Shown here in pieces: positions 8,911 to 20,691 of a DNA stretch of 64,000 nucleotides. The notes beneath the pieces are model-generated. The model made no database searches, was not told the origin of the DNA, and was given only the letters and a program-made list of their open reading frames with translations. The DNA comes from Alphaproteobacteria bacterium (lineage in GTDB: Bacteria; Pseudomonadota; Alphaproteobacteria; Reyranellales; Reyranellaceae). The stretch spans positions 29,150 through 93,149 of the forward strand of contig VGCZ01000021.1 of NCBI GenBank assembly GCA_016869975.1, in the 5' to 3' direction. Numbering within the stretch: position 1 is the stretch's first letter; each line of letters opens with the position of its first letter. The translations under genes and the position numbers were made by a program.

Positions 8911-9004
8911 CCAAGTCTTGCATGAACAATGCCTCATCTAATGCATTGGACACAACAAACACCATCGCTGAGTCTGCCAACCGACATACAGGTGGAGTGG
9001 AGCC

Positions 9005-9979
9005 ATGAACCGTCGCGACTTTCTTCGCTTCTCCGGCGCCACGATCGCCGCCTCTGCCGGATGCTTCTCCATTGCCGCACGTGCCTACCCGACGCGGCCT
9101 GTGCGGGTGATCGTGCCGTTCGCGGCGGGCGGTCCCAACGATCTGGCCGCGCGCGTTCTCGCCCAGAAGCTGACGGAGCGGCTCGGCAACACATTCTACG
9201 TCGAGAACATCGGTGGCGCGGGTGGCAATATCGGCACCGGCCAGGCGGCGAAGGCGATACCCGATGGGCATACGCTCTTGTTCGCGGCGCCGAGCTACGC
9301 GGTCAATCCGATGCTATTCACCAAGGTGCCGTACGACCCGCTGACCAGCTTCGAGCCGATCACCATGGTGGTGACCGCGCCGACAATTCTTACGGTCCAT
9401 CCTTCGCTTGCCGTGCGCACGGTCAAGGAACTCGTGACGTTCATCCTGAACAATCCGTCCGCATCGAGCTACGCGTCGCCCGGCATCGGCACGCCGCCGC
9501 ATCTGCTCGGCGAGCTGTTCCGAATCACCGTTGCGCCGAACTTGGTGCACATTCCCTTCAGCGGTGGCGGTCCGGCGATTGCCTCGACGGTCGCGGGCCA
9601 CACGCCGATCTCCTTTGGCGCGCTGCCGCCGGCGGTGCCGCATGTCAGGGACGGCAAGCTGCGGGCTCTGGCGGTGACGAGTGCCGACGCGTCTTCCGCT
9701 CTACCCGGTGTGCCGACCGTCGCGGAAGCGGGCTATCCGGATATCGTAGCGGACATCTGGTCCGCGGTCCTGACGCCGGCGGGAACGCCAAGGGCGGTGA
9801 TTGAGTCGCTGCACCGCGAGATCAGTATCGTAATTCGGATGCCCGAGGTGCAGGAGCGCATGGCCGCGCTAGGCTACCGGCCCATCGGCAATAGCCCCGA
9901 GGACTGCAAGGCGCAGATCGCGGCGGAGATCGTCAAATGGAAGAAGGTCATCCAGGTCGCGGGCATCAAGGTGGAATAG
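9005..9979 (+). CDS. Orphan TTT substrate-binding protein (TctC/Bug family)
   Basis: 324 aa periplasmic receptor. MNRRDFLRFSGATIAASAG is a twin-arginine signal peptide, followed by a cleavage region near AARA-YPTRPVR. Family motifs are IVPFAAGGPNDLAARV, GAGGNIGTGQAAKAIPDGHTL and, later, VPTVAEAGYPDIVADIW. Unlike the receptor at 49-1020 it has no tctA or tctB neighbour, so it must use another locus's permease or act as a sensor. It is divergent from the LysR gene, which probably regulates it. The ligand cannot be inferred. Confidence 0.9.
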   Translation: MNRRDFLRFSGATIAASAGCFSIAARAYPTRPVRVIVPFAAGGPNDLAARVLAQKLTERLGNTFYVENIGGAGGNIGTGQAAKAIPDGHTLLFAAPSYAVNPMLFTKVPYDPLTSFEPITMVVTAPTILTVHPSLAVRTVKELVTFILNNPSASSYASPGIGTPPHLLGELFRITVAPNLVHIPFSGGGPAIASTVAGHTPISFGALPPAVPHVRDGKLRALAVTSADASSALPGVPTVAEAGYPDIVADIWSAVLTPAGTPRAVIESLHREISIVIRMPEVQERMAALGYRPIGNSPEDCKAQIAAEIVKWKKVIQVAGIKVE

Positions 9980-10000
9980 CCAGCGAGGTGGTGCGTTCTG

Positions 10001-11017
10001 TCAATGCGCCCGCTCGATCGCGAAATCGATCGCCTCGAGCATCGCCCGCTTCATCGGACTATCCGCGAACAACCCCAGCGCATCGCGCGCCATCGCCCCG
10101 TAATGCCGCGCGCGATCCAGCGTGTCGGCCAGCGCGTTGTGCTTCTGCAAGAGTGCCAGCGCATGCTGCAGATCCGCGTCTGTCTGCTCAAGCTTCTCCA
10201 TCACCCGCTTCCAGAACGCGCGCTCCTCGGGCTCGCCGCGCAGGAAGGCGAGGATCACCGGCAGCGTGACCTTGCCTTCGCGGAAATCGTCGCCCACCGC
10301 CTTGCCGAGCTTGGCGGCGGTGCCGCCGTAGTCGAGCGCGTCGTCGACCAGCTGGAAGGCGATGCCGAGGTTCATGCCGTAGGCGGCCAGCGCCACGCGC
10401 TCGGCCTGCGGCCGGCCGGCGATCACCGGCGAGACTTCGGCGGCGGCGGCGAACAGCTTGGCGGTCTTGGCCTTGATGACGTCCATGTAGACGCCTTCGC
10501 CGATCGAGATGTCGTTGGCGATCGAGAGCTGCAGTACCTCGCCCTCGGCGATCACGCTGGAGGCGTTGCTGAGAATGCCCAGCACGTCGAGCGAGCCGAC
10601 CTCGACCATCAGCTCGAAGGCGCGGGTGAACAGGAAGTCACCGACCAGGACGCTGGCCTTGTCGCCCCACACCGAGTTGGCCGCCGGCTTGCCGCGGCGC
10701 AGGCCACTGCCGTCGACCACGTCGTCGTGCAGCAGGGTGGCGGAGTGGATGAACTCGACACAGGCGGCGAGCTTGACGTGGTGCTCGCCGTCGTAGCCGC
10801 AGAGCTTGGCGGCGGCGATGGTCAAGAGCGGGCGCATGCGCTTGCCGCCGGCGTTGACCAGGTAGTCGGCGAGGGTGGGGATCAGGGCGACGGAGGATTG
10901 CATGCCGCCCGATATCACCCGGTTGACGCGCTCCATGTCCTGGGCGCACAGCGCCAGCAGCGGCTCGAGGCTCGGCCCCCTGCGCCGCTTCTCGTCGAGG
11001 GTTACAACCACAGCCAT
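10001..11017 (-). CDS. ispB: Polyprenyl diphosphate synthase (octaprenyl-type)
   Basis: 338 aa trans-prenyltransferase that elongates farnesyl diphosphate with isopentenyl diphosphate, usually to make the ubiquinone side chain. Both aspartate-rich motifs are present: LLHDDVVDGSGLRRG (first) and FQLVDDALDYGG (second). VNAGGKRMRPLLTI is the conserved substrate-binding start of the domain. The start at 11017 follows family length; a longer reading frame upstream is repeat-derived. Chain length (C40 to C50) cannot be set from sequence, so the symbol is tentative. It is divergent from the TrmN6-like gene across a large palindromic element. Confidence 0.88.
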   Translation of the reverse strand: MAVVVTLDEKRRRGPSLEPLLALCAQDMERVNRVISGGMQSSVALIPTLADYLVNAGGKRMRPLLTIAAAKLCGYDGEHHVKLAACVEFIHSATLLHDDVVDGSGLRRGKPAANSVWGDKASVLVGDFLFTRAFELMVEVGSLDVLGILSNASSVIAEGEVLQLSIANDISIGEGVYMDVIKAKTAKLFAAAAEVSPVIAGRPQAERVALAAYGMNLGIAFQLVDDALDYGGTAAKLGKAVGDDFREGKVTLPVILAFLRGEPEERAFWKRVMEKLEQTDADLQHALALLQKHNALADTLDRARHYGAMARDALGLFADSPMKRAMLEAIDFAIERAH

Positions 11018-11129
11018 GATGCGTCCCCGGTTCTTGCTTGCGCGACGTGTCGCACGATGAGGATGTTGGCGCAACGCGCGGCCGGGGCAACCGGCCCGTT
11101 GTCGCGGATGGTCGTTCATCTCAGTCTTC

Positions 11130-11268
11130 CTCCCTTTCCCCGTGAGCGGGGAGGGGGTCGGGGTGAGGGGTGAGGGGTGAGGGGCTGAGTCAGGTTGCGC
11201 ACGACGATCGTACCCAACTTGCGACTCCCCCTCACCCCGACCCTCTCCCCGCAGGCGGGGAGAGGGAG
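11130..11268. repeat. Composite inverted-repeat element
   Basis: Two arms of about 41 bases (11130-11170 and 11227-11268) are nearly reverse complements; each arm itself contains a hairpin built on CTCCCYYTCCCCG. The centre has short tandem GTGAGGG units near 11163-11184. It fills the divergent gap between the prenyl synthase and TrmN6-like genes and resembles miniature palindromic elements common in alphaproteobacteria. No coding capacity. Confidence 0.8.
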
Positions 11269-11282
11269 TAAGAGGCTCGGTC

Positions 11283-12062
11283 GTGACGACCGACCGGACC
11301 GATGACTCTCTCCTGGGCGGCCGCGTGGCGCTGTGGCAGCCGCGGGCGGGCTATCGCGTGTCGATCGACGCGGTGCTGTTGGCGGCTGCCGTCGCGCCCC
11401 GGGCCGGCGAGCGCATTCTCGATGCCGGCAGCGGCGTGGGGGCCGTCGGGCTGTGCTTGCTGGCGCGGGCAGGCGATACGCCGTTCGAGATTGTGGGCAT
11501 CGAAGCGCAGGTGGAGTACGCCGCGCTCGCGCGGGAGAACATCGCGCGCAATGGCGCGTGGGGGCGCTACACGGTCGTCGAGGGCGACCTCGCGCGGCCG
11601 CCGGTCGCGCTGCTGGAGCGGCCATTCGACCAGGTCATGAGCAACCCGCCCTATCTCGACACGGGCGCCGGCACGCCATCGCCCGACGACGCGACCGACA
11701 TGGCCAACCGCGAATCGGCGCTCGACCTGGCGGGCTGGATCGACCGGTGCCTGGCGCGGCTGCGCTCGCGCGGCACGATCACCCTGGTGCAGCGCGCCGA
11801 CCGGCTGCCCGCCGTGCTGGCGGCGCTGGACGGCAAGACGGGCGAGATCACCGTGCTGCCGCTATGGCCCGGCGCCGGCGAGCCGGCACGGCGCGTGATC
11901 GTGCGCGCGCGCAAGGGCGTGGCCGGGCCGGCGACGCTGCTGCCCGGGCTGGCGCTGCATGGCGGGCCGGGCAAGTACAGCGCCGAGGCCGAGGCCATTC
12001 TGCGCGACGCGGCGGCGCTCGACCTGTCTTCCTGGGACCGCCGGCGTCCCGCCGGTTCATAG
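11283..12062 (+). CDS. tRNA1(Val) (adenine-N6)-methyltransferase-like, TrmN6/YfiC family
   Basis: 259 aa class I SAM methyltransferase. GERILDAGSGVGAVGLCLLA is the SAM-binding motif I (residues about 41-60), and SNPPYLDTG is the N6-adenine methylase motif IV (NPPY). The N-terminal GRVALWQPRAGYRVSIDAVLLAAA matches the YfiC/TrmN6 group, which methylates A37 of tRNA1(Val). It begins with GTG, consistent with the palindromic element ending just upstream at 11268. Its last codons lie inside the left arm of an inverted repeat (12033-12090), so the C-terminus may have been altered by that element. Confidence 0.82.
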   Translation: MTTDRTDDSLLGGRVALWQPRAGYRVSIDAVLLAAAVAPRAGERILDAGSGVGAVGLCLLARAGDTPFEIVGIEAQVEYAALARENIARNGAWGRYTVVEGDLARPPVALLERPFDQVMSNPPYLDTGAGTPSPDDATDMANRESALDLAGWIDRCLARLRSRGTITLVQRADRLPAVLAALDGKTGEITVLPLWPGAGEPARRVIVRARKGVAGPATLLPGLALHGGPGKYSAEAEAILRDAAALDLSSWDRRRPAGS

Positions 12063-12090
12063 AGGTGCCGGCGGGACGCCGGCAGTCCCA
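12033..12090. repeat. 23-bp inverted repeat overlapping the trmN6 stop
   Basis: Arms 12033-12055 and 12068-12090 are reverse complements except for one base, with a 12-base loop holding the stop codon of the methyltransferase. The core is GCCGGCGTCCCGCCGG. It may terminate transcription or be an inserted palindromic element; no U-tract follows. Confidence 0.8.
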
Positions 12091-12134
12091 AAGAGGCTTG
12101 CGCCGCGCGCATCACACCCGACATAAGACGCCGC

Positions 12135-12983
12135 ATGTTCGACAGATTGCGCGCGGCGCTGGCCCGCATCCCGTTGCTCGGCGTCCGCGCGCCCGCGATC
12201 GTGCCCGTGGTGCGGCTATCCGGCGTGATCGCCGCGCGCGGCGGCTTCGGGCCGGTGCTGTCGCTGGCCTCGGTGGCGCCGCGCCTGCAACGGGCCTTCT
12301 CGTTGCGCGGGGCGAAGGCCGTGGCGTTGATCATCAACTCACCGGGTGGCTCGCCGGTGCAGTCCGCGCTGATCGCGCGGCGCATCCGCTCGCTGGCCGA
12401 GGAGAAAAAGCTGCCGGTGCACATCTTCGTCGAGGATGTCGCGGCCTCCGGCGGCTACTGGCTGGCCTGCGCCGGCGACGACGTCTACGTCGATGCCTCC
12501 TCGATCGTCGGCTCGATCGGCGTGATCTCCGCCGGCTTCGGCTTCACCAAGGCGCTGGAGCGACTGGGCGTCGAGCGCCGCGTGCATACCGCCGGCGACA
12601 ACAAGGCGATGCTCGATCCTTTCCAGCCGGAAGATCCGGACGACGTCGCGCGGCTGCGCGCGCTGCAGGACGAGATGCACGCCACGTTCAAGGACTGGGT
12701 GCGGGCGCGGCGCGGCGACCGGCTGAAGGGCGACGACGCCACCCTGTTCCAGGGCGAGTTCTGGACCGGCAAGCGCGGGCTGGAGCTGGGGCTGGTCGAC
12801 GGGCTGGGCCATCTGCGGGACGTGCTGCAGGCGCGCTATGGCGAGAAGGTGCGCCTGCCGCTGATCGGCGAGCGTCAGCCGGGATTCCTGCGTCGCATGC
12901 TGGGACTGAGCTCGATGTCCCTGGCGCAGGACGCGCTGGAGGTCGCCGAGCAGCGCGCACTATGGGGCCGCTACGGGCTCTGA
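12135..12983 (+). CDS. S49-family signal peptide peptidase (SppA/SohB-like)
   Basis: 282 aa ClpP-fold membrane-associated serine protease. The nucleophile lies in VEDVAASGGYWLACAGD (Ser105), and the general-base Lys is probably Lys157 in TAGDNKAMLDPF. The 52-residue spacing is the one found in single-domain Bacillus-type SppA. INSPGGSPVQS is the conserved strand before the oxyanion hole, and SIVGSIGVI follows the nucleophile. Single-domain length argues for the short SppA/SohB type, which degrades cleaved signal peptides or membrane fragments. It follows the TrmN6-like gene on the same strand and may share its transcript. Confidence 0.9.
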   Translation: MFDRLRAALARIPLLGVRAPAIVPVVRLSGVIAARGGFGPVLSLASVAPRLQRAFSLRGAKAVALIINSPGGSPVQSALIARRIRSLAEEKKLPVHIFVEDVAASGGYWLACAGDDVYVDASSIVGSIGVISAGFGFTKALERLGVERRVHTAGDNKAMLDPFQPEDPDDVARLRALQDEMHATFKDWVRARRGDRLKGDDATLFQGEFWTGKRGLELGLVDGLGHLRDVLQARYGEKVRLPLIGERQPGFLRRMLGLSSMSLAQDALEVAEQRALWGRYGL

Positions 12984-13099
12984 CATTCCGTCGCACCCCA
13001 TGGAAGCGCATGGTGTCCGCCTGTTCCGCGCGGAACAGCGCCGGGCTTCGGATGCGCGCATCGTCGCCTGACTCGCCCATGCGAGACAGGAGGTTTGCG

Positions 13100-13585
13100 A
13101 TGGCCAGCGTCTATGGCTTTCCCCAGGGTTCGTCCGGCTACGACATCGTCGACGACATGACCATGCCCTACTGGAAGCCGGCGTTGCGCGACCTCGGTCA
13201 CTCGGTCGTTCATCCCTACCAGAGCGGCTACAAGTTCCACGTTTCGGTGCAGTCGCGCGATGCGGAAAAGGTGGCGAAGGCCGTGCTGCCGGTGCTCCAG
13301 CGTGCCAATCTCGACCACAAGGTCGTTTACCCGCTGAGCGCCTACGAGGACATGTGCAAAGGCGCCCAGGCCGGCAAGTTCATCACCATCTATATTGGCC
13401 CATTGGTCACGGCCTACGCCGAGCTGAAGCGGCAGCTCGATCCGGTTTTCGCGCAGCTCACGCAGGCCGGCGTCAGCCCCGGGCCGACGCCGCAGGATCG
13501 TCAGAAGGGCCATTCGGTGGCCGAGAACAAGGCGGGCTCCAGCGGCTTCCTCTGGTACATCACGACCAACAGTTACTTCAAATAG
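13100..13585 (+). CDS. Stand-alone phospho-Ser/Thr lyase-like domain (LanKC N-terminal / OspF-SpvC type)
   Basis: 161 aa, single domain. Residues 43-50, GYKFHVSV, then DHK at 72-74 and AGKFITIYIGP at 91-101 resemble the N-terminal lyase domain of class III/IV lanthionine synthetases and the OspF/SpvC/HopAI1 phosphothreonine lyases. The key residues of those enzymes (Lys-x-His pair, a Lys about 27-30 residues on, a Tyr about 22-24 further) can be matched to Lys45, His47, Lys74 and Tyr98. The ATG at 13100 has AGGAGG six bases upstream. No kinase, cyclase, precursor peptide or secretion gene adjoins it. The assignment rests on motif memory, so it is moderate. Its substrate, if any, would be a phosphoprotein or phosphopeptide. 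Confidence 0.55.
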   Translation: MASVYGFPQGSSGYDIVDDMTMPYWKPALRDLGHSVVHPYQSGYKFHVSVQSRDAEKVAKAVLPVLQRANLDHKVVYPLSAYEDMCKGAQAGKFITIYIGPLVTAYAELKRQLDPVFAQLTQAGVSPGPTPQDRQKGHSVAENKAGSSGFLWYITTNSYFK

Positions 13586-13612
13586 GGCCGACGGCGGCTT
13601 ACAAGAGCCGGC

Positions 13613-13873
13613 ATGAGCGGGTTCTTCGGCAAGCTGCTGACCATCGCGGCGGTGATCGTCATCGCCTGGTTCGGCTGGCGCTGGTGGCAGCGGCAGATCG
13701 AGAAGCCGACGGCCAGATCGCAGCCGCCGCAATCGCCGCCGCCGTCGCCGCCACCGTCGCCGCCGCCGCCCGAAGCGAAGCCGGGCAAGCCGGCCGTCGA
13801 CCTCGTGGCCTGCAGCGTTTGCGGCGCCTATGTGCCGGCGGGAACGGTCCACTGCGGCAAGCGCGCGGCCTAG
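13613..13873 (+). CDS. Small anchored protein with Pro-rich linker and CxxC tail (PP0621-like)
   Basis: 86 aa. Residues 5-24 form one transmembrane helix (FGKLLTIAAVIVIAWFGWRW), followed by a proline-rich linker near residues 38-54 and a short C-terminal zinc-ribbon-like segment LVACSVCGAYVPAG with a second Cys near the end. This layout is seen in PP0621-family small proteins of unknown function. It lies 27 bases after the lyase-like gene and 94 bases before glyQ on the same strand. Confidence 0.65.
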   Translation: MSGFFGKLLTIAAVIVIAWFGWRWWQRQIEKPTARSQPPQSPPPSPPPSPPPPEAKPGKPAVDLVACSVCGAYVPAGTVHCGKRAA

Positions 13874-13967
13874 GGGCGTCGCTTGACCGGCCGGGGAGCG
13901 GCCACCTATATGGTGCACCGCCGAAAACCCGCCTAACCGGGCGGAAATCCATCGGGAATTCAAGATC

Positions 13968-14861
13968 GTGGCCCTCGCCGCCGAGGCTGGAAAGCCGACC
14001 TGTTTCCAGGAGCTGATCCTGACCCTGCAGCGCTACTGGGCGCGGCAGGGCTGCGCCATTCTGCAGCCCTACGACATGGAGATGGGCGCCGGCACCTTCC
14101 ACACCGCCACCACCTTGCGCGCGCTCGGGCCCGAGCCGTGGTACGCGGCCTATGTGCAGCCCTCGCGCCGGCCCAAGGATGGCCGCTATGGCGAGAATCC
14201 CAACCGGCTGCAGCACTACTACCAGTTCCAGGTGATCCTGAAGCCATCGCCGACCGATATCCTCGACCGCTATTTCGGCTCGCTGCGCGCCATCGGCATC
14301 GACCCCGACCTGCACGATCTGCGCCTGGTCGAGGACGACTGGGAGAGCCCGACCCTGGGCGCCTGGGGGCTGGGCTGGGAGGTCTGGTGCGACGGCATGG
14401 AGGTGACGCAGTTCACCTACTTCCAGCAGGTCGGCGGCATCGAGTGCGAGGTGACCTCGGGCGAGATCACCTACGGGCTGGAACGGCTGGCGATGTACCT
14501 CTTCGACAAGAGGAGCGTCTACGACCTGCCCTATAACCAGCCCGGTTCCGAAGTGCCGCTGACCTATGGCGAGGTATTCCTGCGCAACGAGCGGGAGCAG
14601 TCGGCGTACAATTTCGAGCGCGCCGACACCGAGATGCTGTTTCGCCACTTCGCCGACGCGGAGAAGGAATGCGGCGCGTTGCTGGGCAGCAGCAACGCGA
14701 AGCTGGCGCTGCCGGCCTACGAGCAATGCATCAAGGCGAGCCACGCCTTCAACCTGCTCGATGCGCGCGGCGTGATCAGCGTCACCGAACGCCAGGCCTA
14801 TATCGGCCGCGTGCGTGCGCTGGCAAAGGCGTGCTGCGAAGCCTGGCTGGCGAAGGGCTGA
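13968..14861 (+). CDS. glyQ: Glycyl-tRNA synthetase alpha subunit
   Basis: 297 aa class II synthetase alpha chain of the alpha2beta2 enzyme, which makes glycyl-adenylate and charges tRNA(Gly). Family sequence is very clear: [31 protein letters not shown] (quoted in part: [18 protein letters not shown]), [20 protein letters not shown], and [19 protein letters not shown] (motif 3). A GTG start is used. glyS begins three bases after its stop, giving the expected glyQS operon. Confidence 0.98.
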   Translation: MALAAEAGKPTCFQELILTLQRYWARQGCAILQPYDMEMGAGTFHTATTLRALGPEPWYAAYVQPSRRPKDGRYGENPNRLQHYYQFQVILKPSPTDILDRYFGSLRAIGIDPDLHDLRLVEDDWESPTLGAWGLGWEVWCDGMEVTQFTYFQQVGGIECEVTSGEITYGLERLAMYLFDKRSVYDLPYNQPGSEVPLTYGEVFLRNEREQSAYNFERADTEMLFRHFADAEKECGALLGSSNAKLALPAYEQCIKASHAFNLLDARGVISVTERQAYIGRVRALAKACCEAWLAKG

Positions 14862-14864
14862 GCG

Positions 14865-17042
14865 ATGGCCAAGCTCGTCCTTGAGTTTTTGTCCGAGGAG
14901 ATTCCCGCGCGCATGCAGGCGCGTGCGGCCGAGGATCTCAAGCGTCTGTTCACCGAGGGGTTGACGCAGGCCGGGCTGGACTTCGCCTTCGCCGCCGCCT
15001 TCGCCACGCCGCGCCGGCTGGTGCTGGCGATGGACGGCATCCCGCTGCGCTCCGCCGACGTGCGCGAGGAGAAGCGCGGGCCGCGCACCGACGCGCCGGC
15101 GCGCGCCATCGAGGGCTTCCTGAAGGGCGCTGGACTGAACTCCCTCGACCAGTGCGAGAAGCGCGACACCGGCAAGGGCGAGTTCTACTTCGCGGTGATC
15201 GAGAAGAAGGGTCGCAACGCCACCGAGGTGCTGCGCGAGGTGATCGGCAAGGTGCTGAGCGGCTTTCCGTGGCCCAAGTCGATGCGCTGGGGCGCGCGAC
15301 CGTTGGTCTGGGTCCGCCCGCTGCAACAGATCCTCTGCGTCTTCAACGGCGTGGCGCTGAAGGGCGGCATCGTCGAGAATCGCGCCGACTCGCCGGATTT
15401 CTACTTCGACGCCGCGGCCCAGGGCGGCACGGGCTCGCGCTTCGTCTTCGTCGAGAGCCCGCGCGCGAACGACGTCATCGTGCCGGCGCGCGAGACCACG
15501 CGCGGCCATCGCTTCATGGCGCCCGGCGAGATCCGCGTCGAGGGCTACACCGACTATGTGCGCAAGCTGAAGCAGGCCTACGTCATGGTCGATGCCGAGG
15601 AGCGCAAGGCGGTGATCCGCACCAAGGCCGAGACCGCCTGTCGCGAGGCCGGCGTCACGCTGGTGAAGGACGACGCCCTCTTGGCCGAGGTCGCCGGCCT
15701 GGTCGAATGGCCGGTGCCGATGATGGGCACGATCGATCGCGCCTTCATGGACGTGCCGGCCGAGGTGCTGATCACCTCGATGAAGACGCATCAGCGCTAT
15801 TTTGCCTGCCACACGCGCGGCGGCGAGCTGGCCAACCGCTTCGTCGTCGTCGCCAACACCGTGGCGCCCGACGGCGGGCGCGAGATCGTCGCCGGAAACG
15901 AGCGCGTGCTGCGCGCGCGGCTCTCCGACGCGCGCTTCTTCTGGGACCAGGATCGCAAGGCGAAGCTCGCCGATCGACTGCCGGCGCTGAAGGACATCGT
16001 CTTCCACGCCAAGCTCGGCACGCAGGCCGAGCGCGTGGAGCGCATCGTCGCACTGGCCCAGGCGATCATGAAGGCCGAGAGCTGCGGCTTCTTCCACATG
16101 ACCGATCCGGCGCATCTCGAGGCGGCGGCGCGTCTCGCCAAGGCCGACCTCACCTCGGGCATGGTCGGCGAGTTCCCCGAGCTGCAGGGCGTGATGGGTG
16201 GCTACTACGCCCAGCTCGAGGGATTGCCGCTCGAGGTCTCGAACGCGATCGCCGACCACTACGCGCCGACCGGCCCCGAGTCGCGCTGCCCGCATTCGCC
16301 GGTGTCGGTGGCCGTGGCGTTGGCCGACAAGCTCGACACCTTGGTCGGCTTCTGGGCTATCGACGAGAAGCCGACGGGGTCGAAGGATCCCTACGCGCTG
16401 CGCCGTGCGGCGCTGGGCTCGATCCGCCTGGTCACTGAGAACGGCCTGCGGCTGAAGCTTACCGACGTGTTCAAGGCGGCCGCCGCGGGGCGGACAATCA
16501 ACAGCGGCGAGTTGCTGGCGTTCTTTGCCGATCGTCTGAAGGTGCAGGCGCGCGAGCAGGGCGTGCGCCACGATCTGGTGAACGCCGTCTTCGCGCTGGG
16601 TGACGAGGACGACCTCGTACGCCTGCTGGCGCGGGTGAAGGCGCTGCAGGCCTTCGTCGGCTCAGACGATGGCAAGAACCTGCTGGTCGCCTACAACCGC
16701 GCGGCCAACATCGTGAAGGCCGAGGAGCGCAAGGACAAGGCGCTGGCGGGCCAGATCAAGAGCGTGCCCGACCCGGCGCTGCTGGAGCAGGCCGAGGAGA
16801 AGGCGGTGGCCGCCGCGTTGGAGGGCGCCGCCGCGAGCGCCGGCCCGGCGCTGGCGCGCGAGGATTTCACGGCGGCGATGTCGGCGCTGGCGGCGTTGCG
16901 CGCGCCGCTCGACGCGTTCTTCGACAAGGTCACGGTGAATGTCGCGGAGCGGCCCGATTTGCGCCTGAATCGCCTGCGATTGCTCCGACGCATCAGCGCG
17001 ACCATCGACAGCGTCGCCGACTTCTCGAAGATCGAGAGCTAG
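14865..17042 (+). CDS. glyS: Glycyl-tRNA synthetase beta subunit
   Basis: 725 aa, slightly longer than the usual ~690. The N-terminus [18 protein letters not shown] is the family start, and [12 protein letters not shown] plus [14 protein letters not shown] are conserved blocks. A C-terminal anticodon-binding (DALR-like) region contains [20 protein letters not shown]. The beta subunit supplies tRNA recognition for the alpha subunit encoded three bases upstream. ppdK follows 10 bases after its stop, so all three are probably co-transcribed. Confidence 0.97.
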   Translation: MAKLVLEFLSEEIPARMQARAAEDLKRLFTEGLTQAGLDFAFAAAFATPRRLVLAMDGIPLRSADVREEKRGPRTDAPARAIEGFLKGAGLNSLDQCEKRDTGKGEFYFAVIEKKGRNATEVLREVIGKVLSGFPWPKSMRWGARPLVWVRPLQQILCVFNGVALKGGIVENRADSPDFYFDAAAQGGTGSRFVFVESPRANDVIVPARETTRGHRFMAPGEIRVEGYTDYVRKLKQAYVMVDAEERKAVIRTKAETACREAGVTLVKDDALLAEVAGLVEWPVPMMGTIDRAFMDVPAEVLITSMKTHQRYFACHTRGGELANRFVVVANTVAPDGGREIVAGNERVLRARLSDARFFWDQDRKAKLADRLPALKDIVFHAKLGTQAERVERIVALAQAIMKAESCGFFHMTDPAHLEAAARLAKADLTSGMVGEFPELQGVMGGYYAQLEGLPLEVSNAIADHYAPTGPESRCPHSPVSVAVALADKLDTLVGFWAIDEKPTGSKDPYALRRAALGSIRLVTENGLRLKLTDVFKAAAAGRTINSGELLAFFADRLKVQAREQGVRHDLVNAVFALGDEDDLVRLLARVKALQAFVGSDDGKNLLVAYNRAANIVKAEERKDKALAGQIKSVPDPALLEQAEEKAVAAALEGAAASAGPALAREDFTAAMSALAALRAPLDAFFDKVTVNVAERPDLRLNRLRLLRRISATIDSVADFSKIES

Positions 17043-17052
17043 TGAGCGTGCG

Positions 17053-19728
<2,676 letters not shown>

Positions 19729-19754
19729 GTCTTATTCCCACGCACCTGTTGGTC

Positions 19755-19786
19755 CTCCCTTCGCCCGCCAGCGGAGGAAAGGAGGC
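19755..19786. repeat. Palindrome containing the meaB ribosome binding site
   Basis: CCTCC at its left end can pair with the GGAGG just before the meaB ATG, with CGC/GCG closing an inner stem. If the hairpin forms in the mRNA it would hide the ribosome binding site. It may simply be another copy of the dispersed palindrome family. Confidence 0.5.
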
Positions 19787-20680
19787 ATGACGATGGACAA
19801 GCCGACGCTCGCGGCGGCTTTGGCGCGGCTGGAGCGGGCGCCGGATGCTGACGACGTCAGGGCGTTGCTCGACGACTCGTATCGTGCGCCGCGCGGGCAT
19901 GTCGTGGGCGTCACCGGGCCACCGGGAGTCGGCAAGTCGACGTTGCTCTCGGCGCTGATCGCGGCGTGGCGCGCGCGCGGCGAGACGGTCGGCGTGATCG
20001 CGGTCGATCCATCGTCGCGGCGCACCGGCGGCGCGTTGCTCGGCGATCGCGCGCGGCTGGCGACCGATCCATCCGACGACGGCGTGTTCGTGCGCTCGAT
20101 GGCGGCGCGCGACCGGTTGGGCGGATTGGCCGAGTTGACCTTGGGCGCCATGGTGATCATGCGCGCGATCTTCGACATCGTGCTGGTCGAGACGGTGGGC
20201 GTCGGCCAGTCGGAGACCGATGTCGCCGGCATCGCCGACACGGTGGTGTTCTGCGTGCAGCCGGGCTCGGGCGATTCGCTGCAGTTCATGAAGGCCGGCA
20301 TTGTCGAGATCCCGCACCTCGTGGCGGTGACCAAGGCCGATCTCGGCGTCATGGCCGAGCGGGCGGCAAGCGACGTCACCGGTGCGCTCAGTTTGGCCGA
20401 GCCCGACAGCGCGGCGTGGCAACCCCGCACATTGCTGGTATCGTCGCGGGCGCGCACCGGCGTGCCGGAATTGATCGCGGCGATCGACGCGCATCGCCGG
20501 CATCTCACCGAGGGCGGCCGTCGCGCGCTGGCGCGCCACGCGCAGGCCGAGCTGTGGTTGGTCGAGGCGATCCGTGATCGTTTCGGCCGTCACGGCCTGG
20601 CGCGCGCCGGCGATCTGTCGTTGCCACCGGGCAAGTCGCCCTTCGCGCGCATCGCCGAGCTGTCGCGTCGCCTGGGCTAG
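19787..20680 (+). CDS. meaB: G3E/MeaB GTPase, acyl-CoA mutase chaperone
   Basis: 297 aa P-loop GTPase of the MeaB/ArgK group. Walker A is GVTGPPGVGKST (residues 41-52). Other blocks are IAVDPSSRRTGGALLGDR, VETVGVGQSETDVAG (switch II) and VTKADLG (base recognition, with TKAD for NKAD). MeaB loads, protects and reactivates B12-dependent methylmalonyl-CoA and ethylmalonyl-CoA mutases. The ATG at 19787 has GGAGG next to it. The likely client Ecm is about 10 kb downstream. It is followed after 11 bases by an SDR gene. Confidence 0.92.
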   Translation: MTMDKPTLAAALARLERAPDADDVRALLDDSYRAPRGHVVGVTGPPGVGKSTLLSALIAAWRARGETVGVIAVDPSSRRTGGALLGDRARLATDPSDDGVFVRSMAARDRLGGLAELTLGAMVIMRAIFDIVLVETVGVGQSETDVAGIADTVVFCVQPGSGDSLQFMKAGIVEIPHLVAVTKADLGVMAERAASDVTGALSLAEPDSAAWQPRTLLVSSRARTGVPELIAAIDAHRRHLTEGGRRALARHAQAELWLVEAIRDRFGRHGLARAGDLSLPPGKSPFARIAELSRRLG

Positions 20681-20691
20681 AGGAGGGCAGC

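Noticed and set aside
11161..11185. Tandem GTGAGGG units as a possible CRISPR or satellite
   Set aside because: Units are about 7-8 bases with no spacers; part of a palindromic element.
11333..13099. Plus-strand open frame running through trmN6 and the S49 peptidase into the lyase-like gene
   Set aside because: Only the last 161 codons (13100-13585) have a ribosome site and family motifs; the rest is out of frame with real genes.
13659..16571. 970-codon open frame on the minus strand over glyQ and glyS
   Set aside because: Composition is His/Arg/Ala-rich antisense shadow of glyQS in high-GC DNA; glyQ and glyS are certain on the plus strand.
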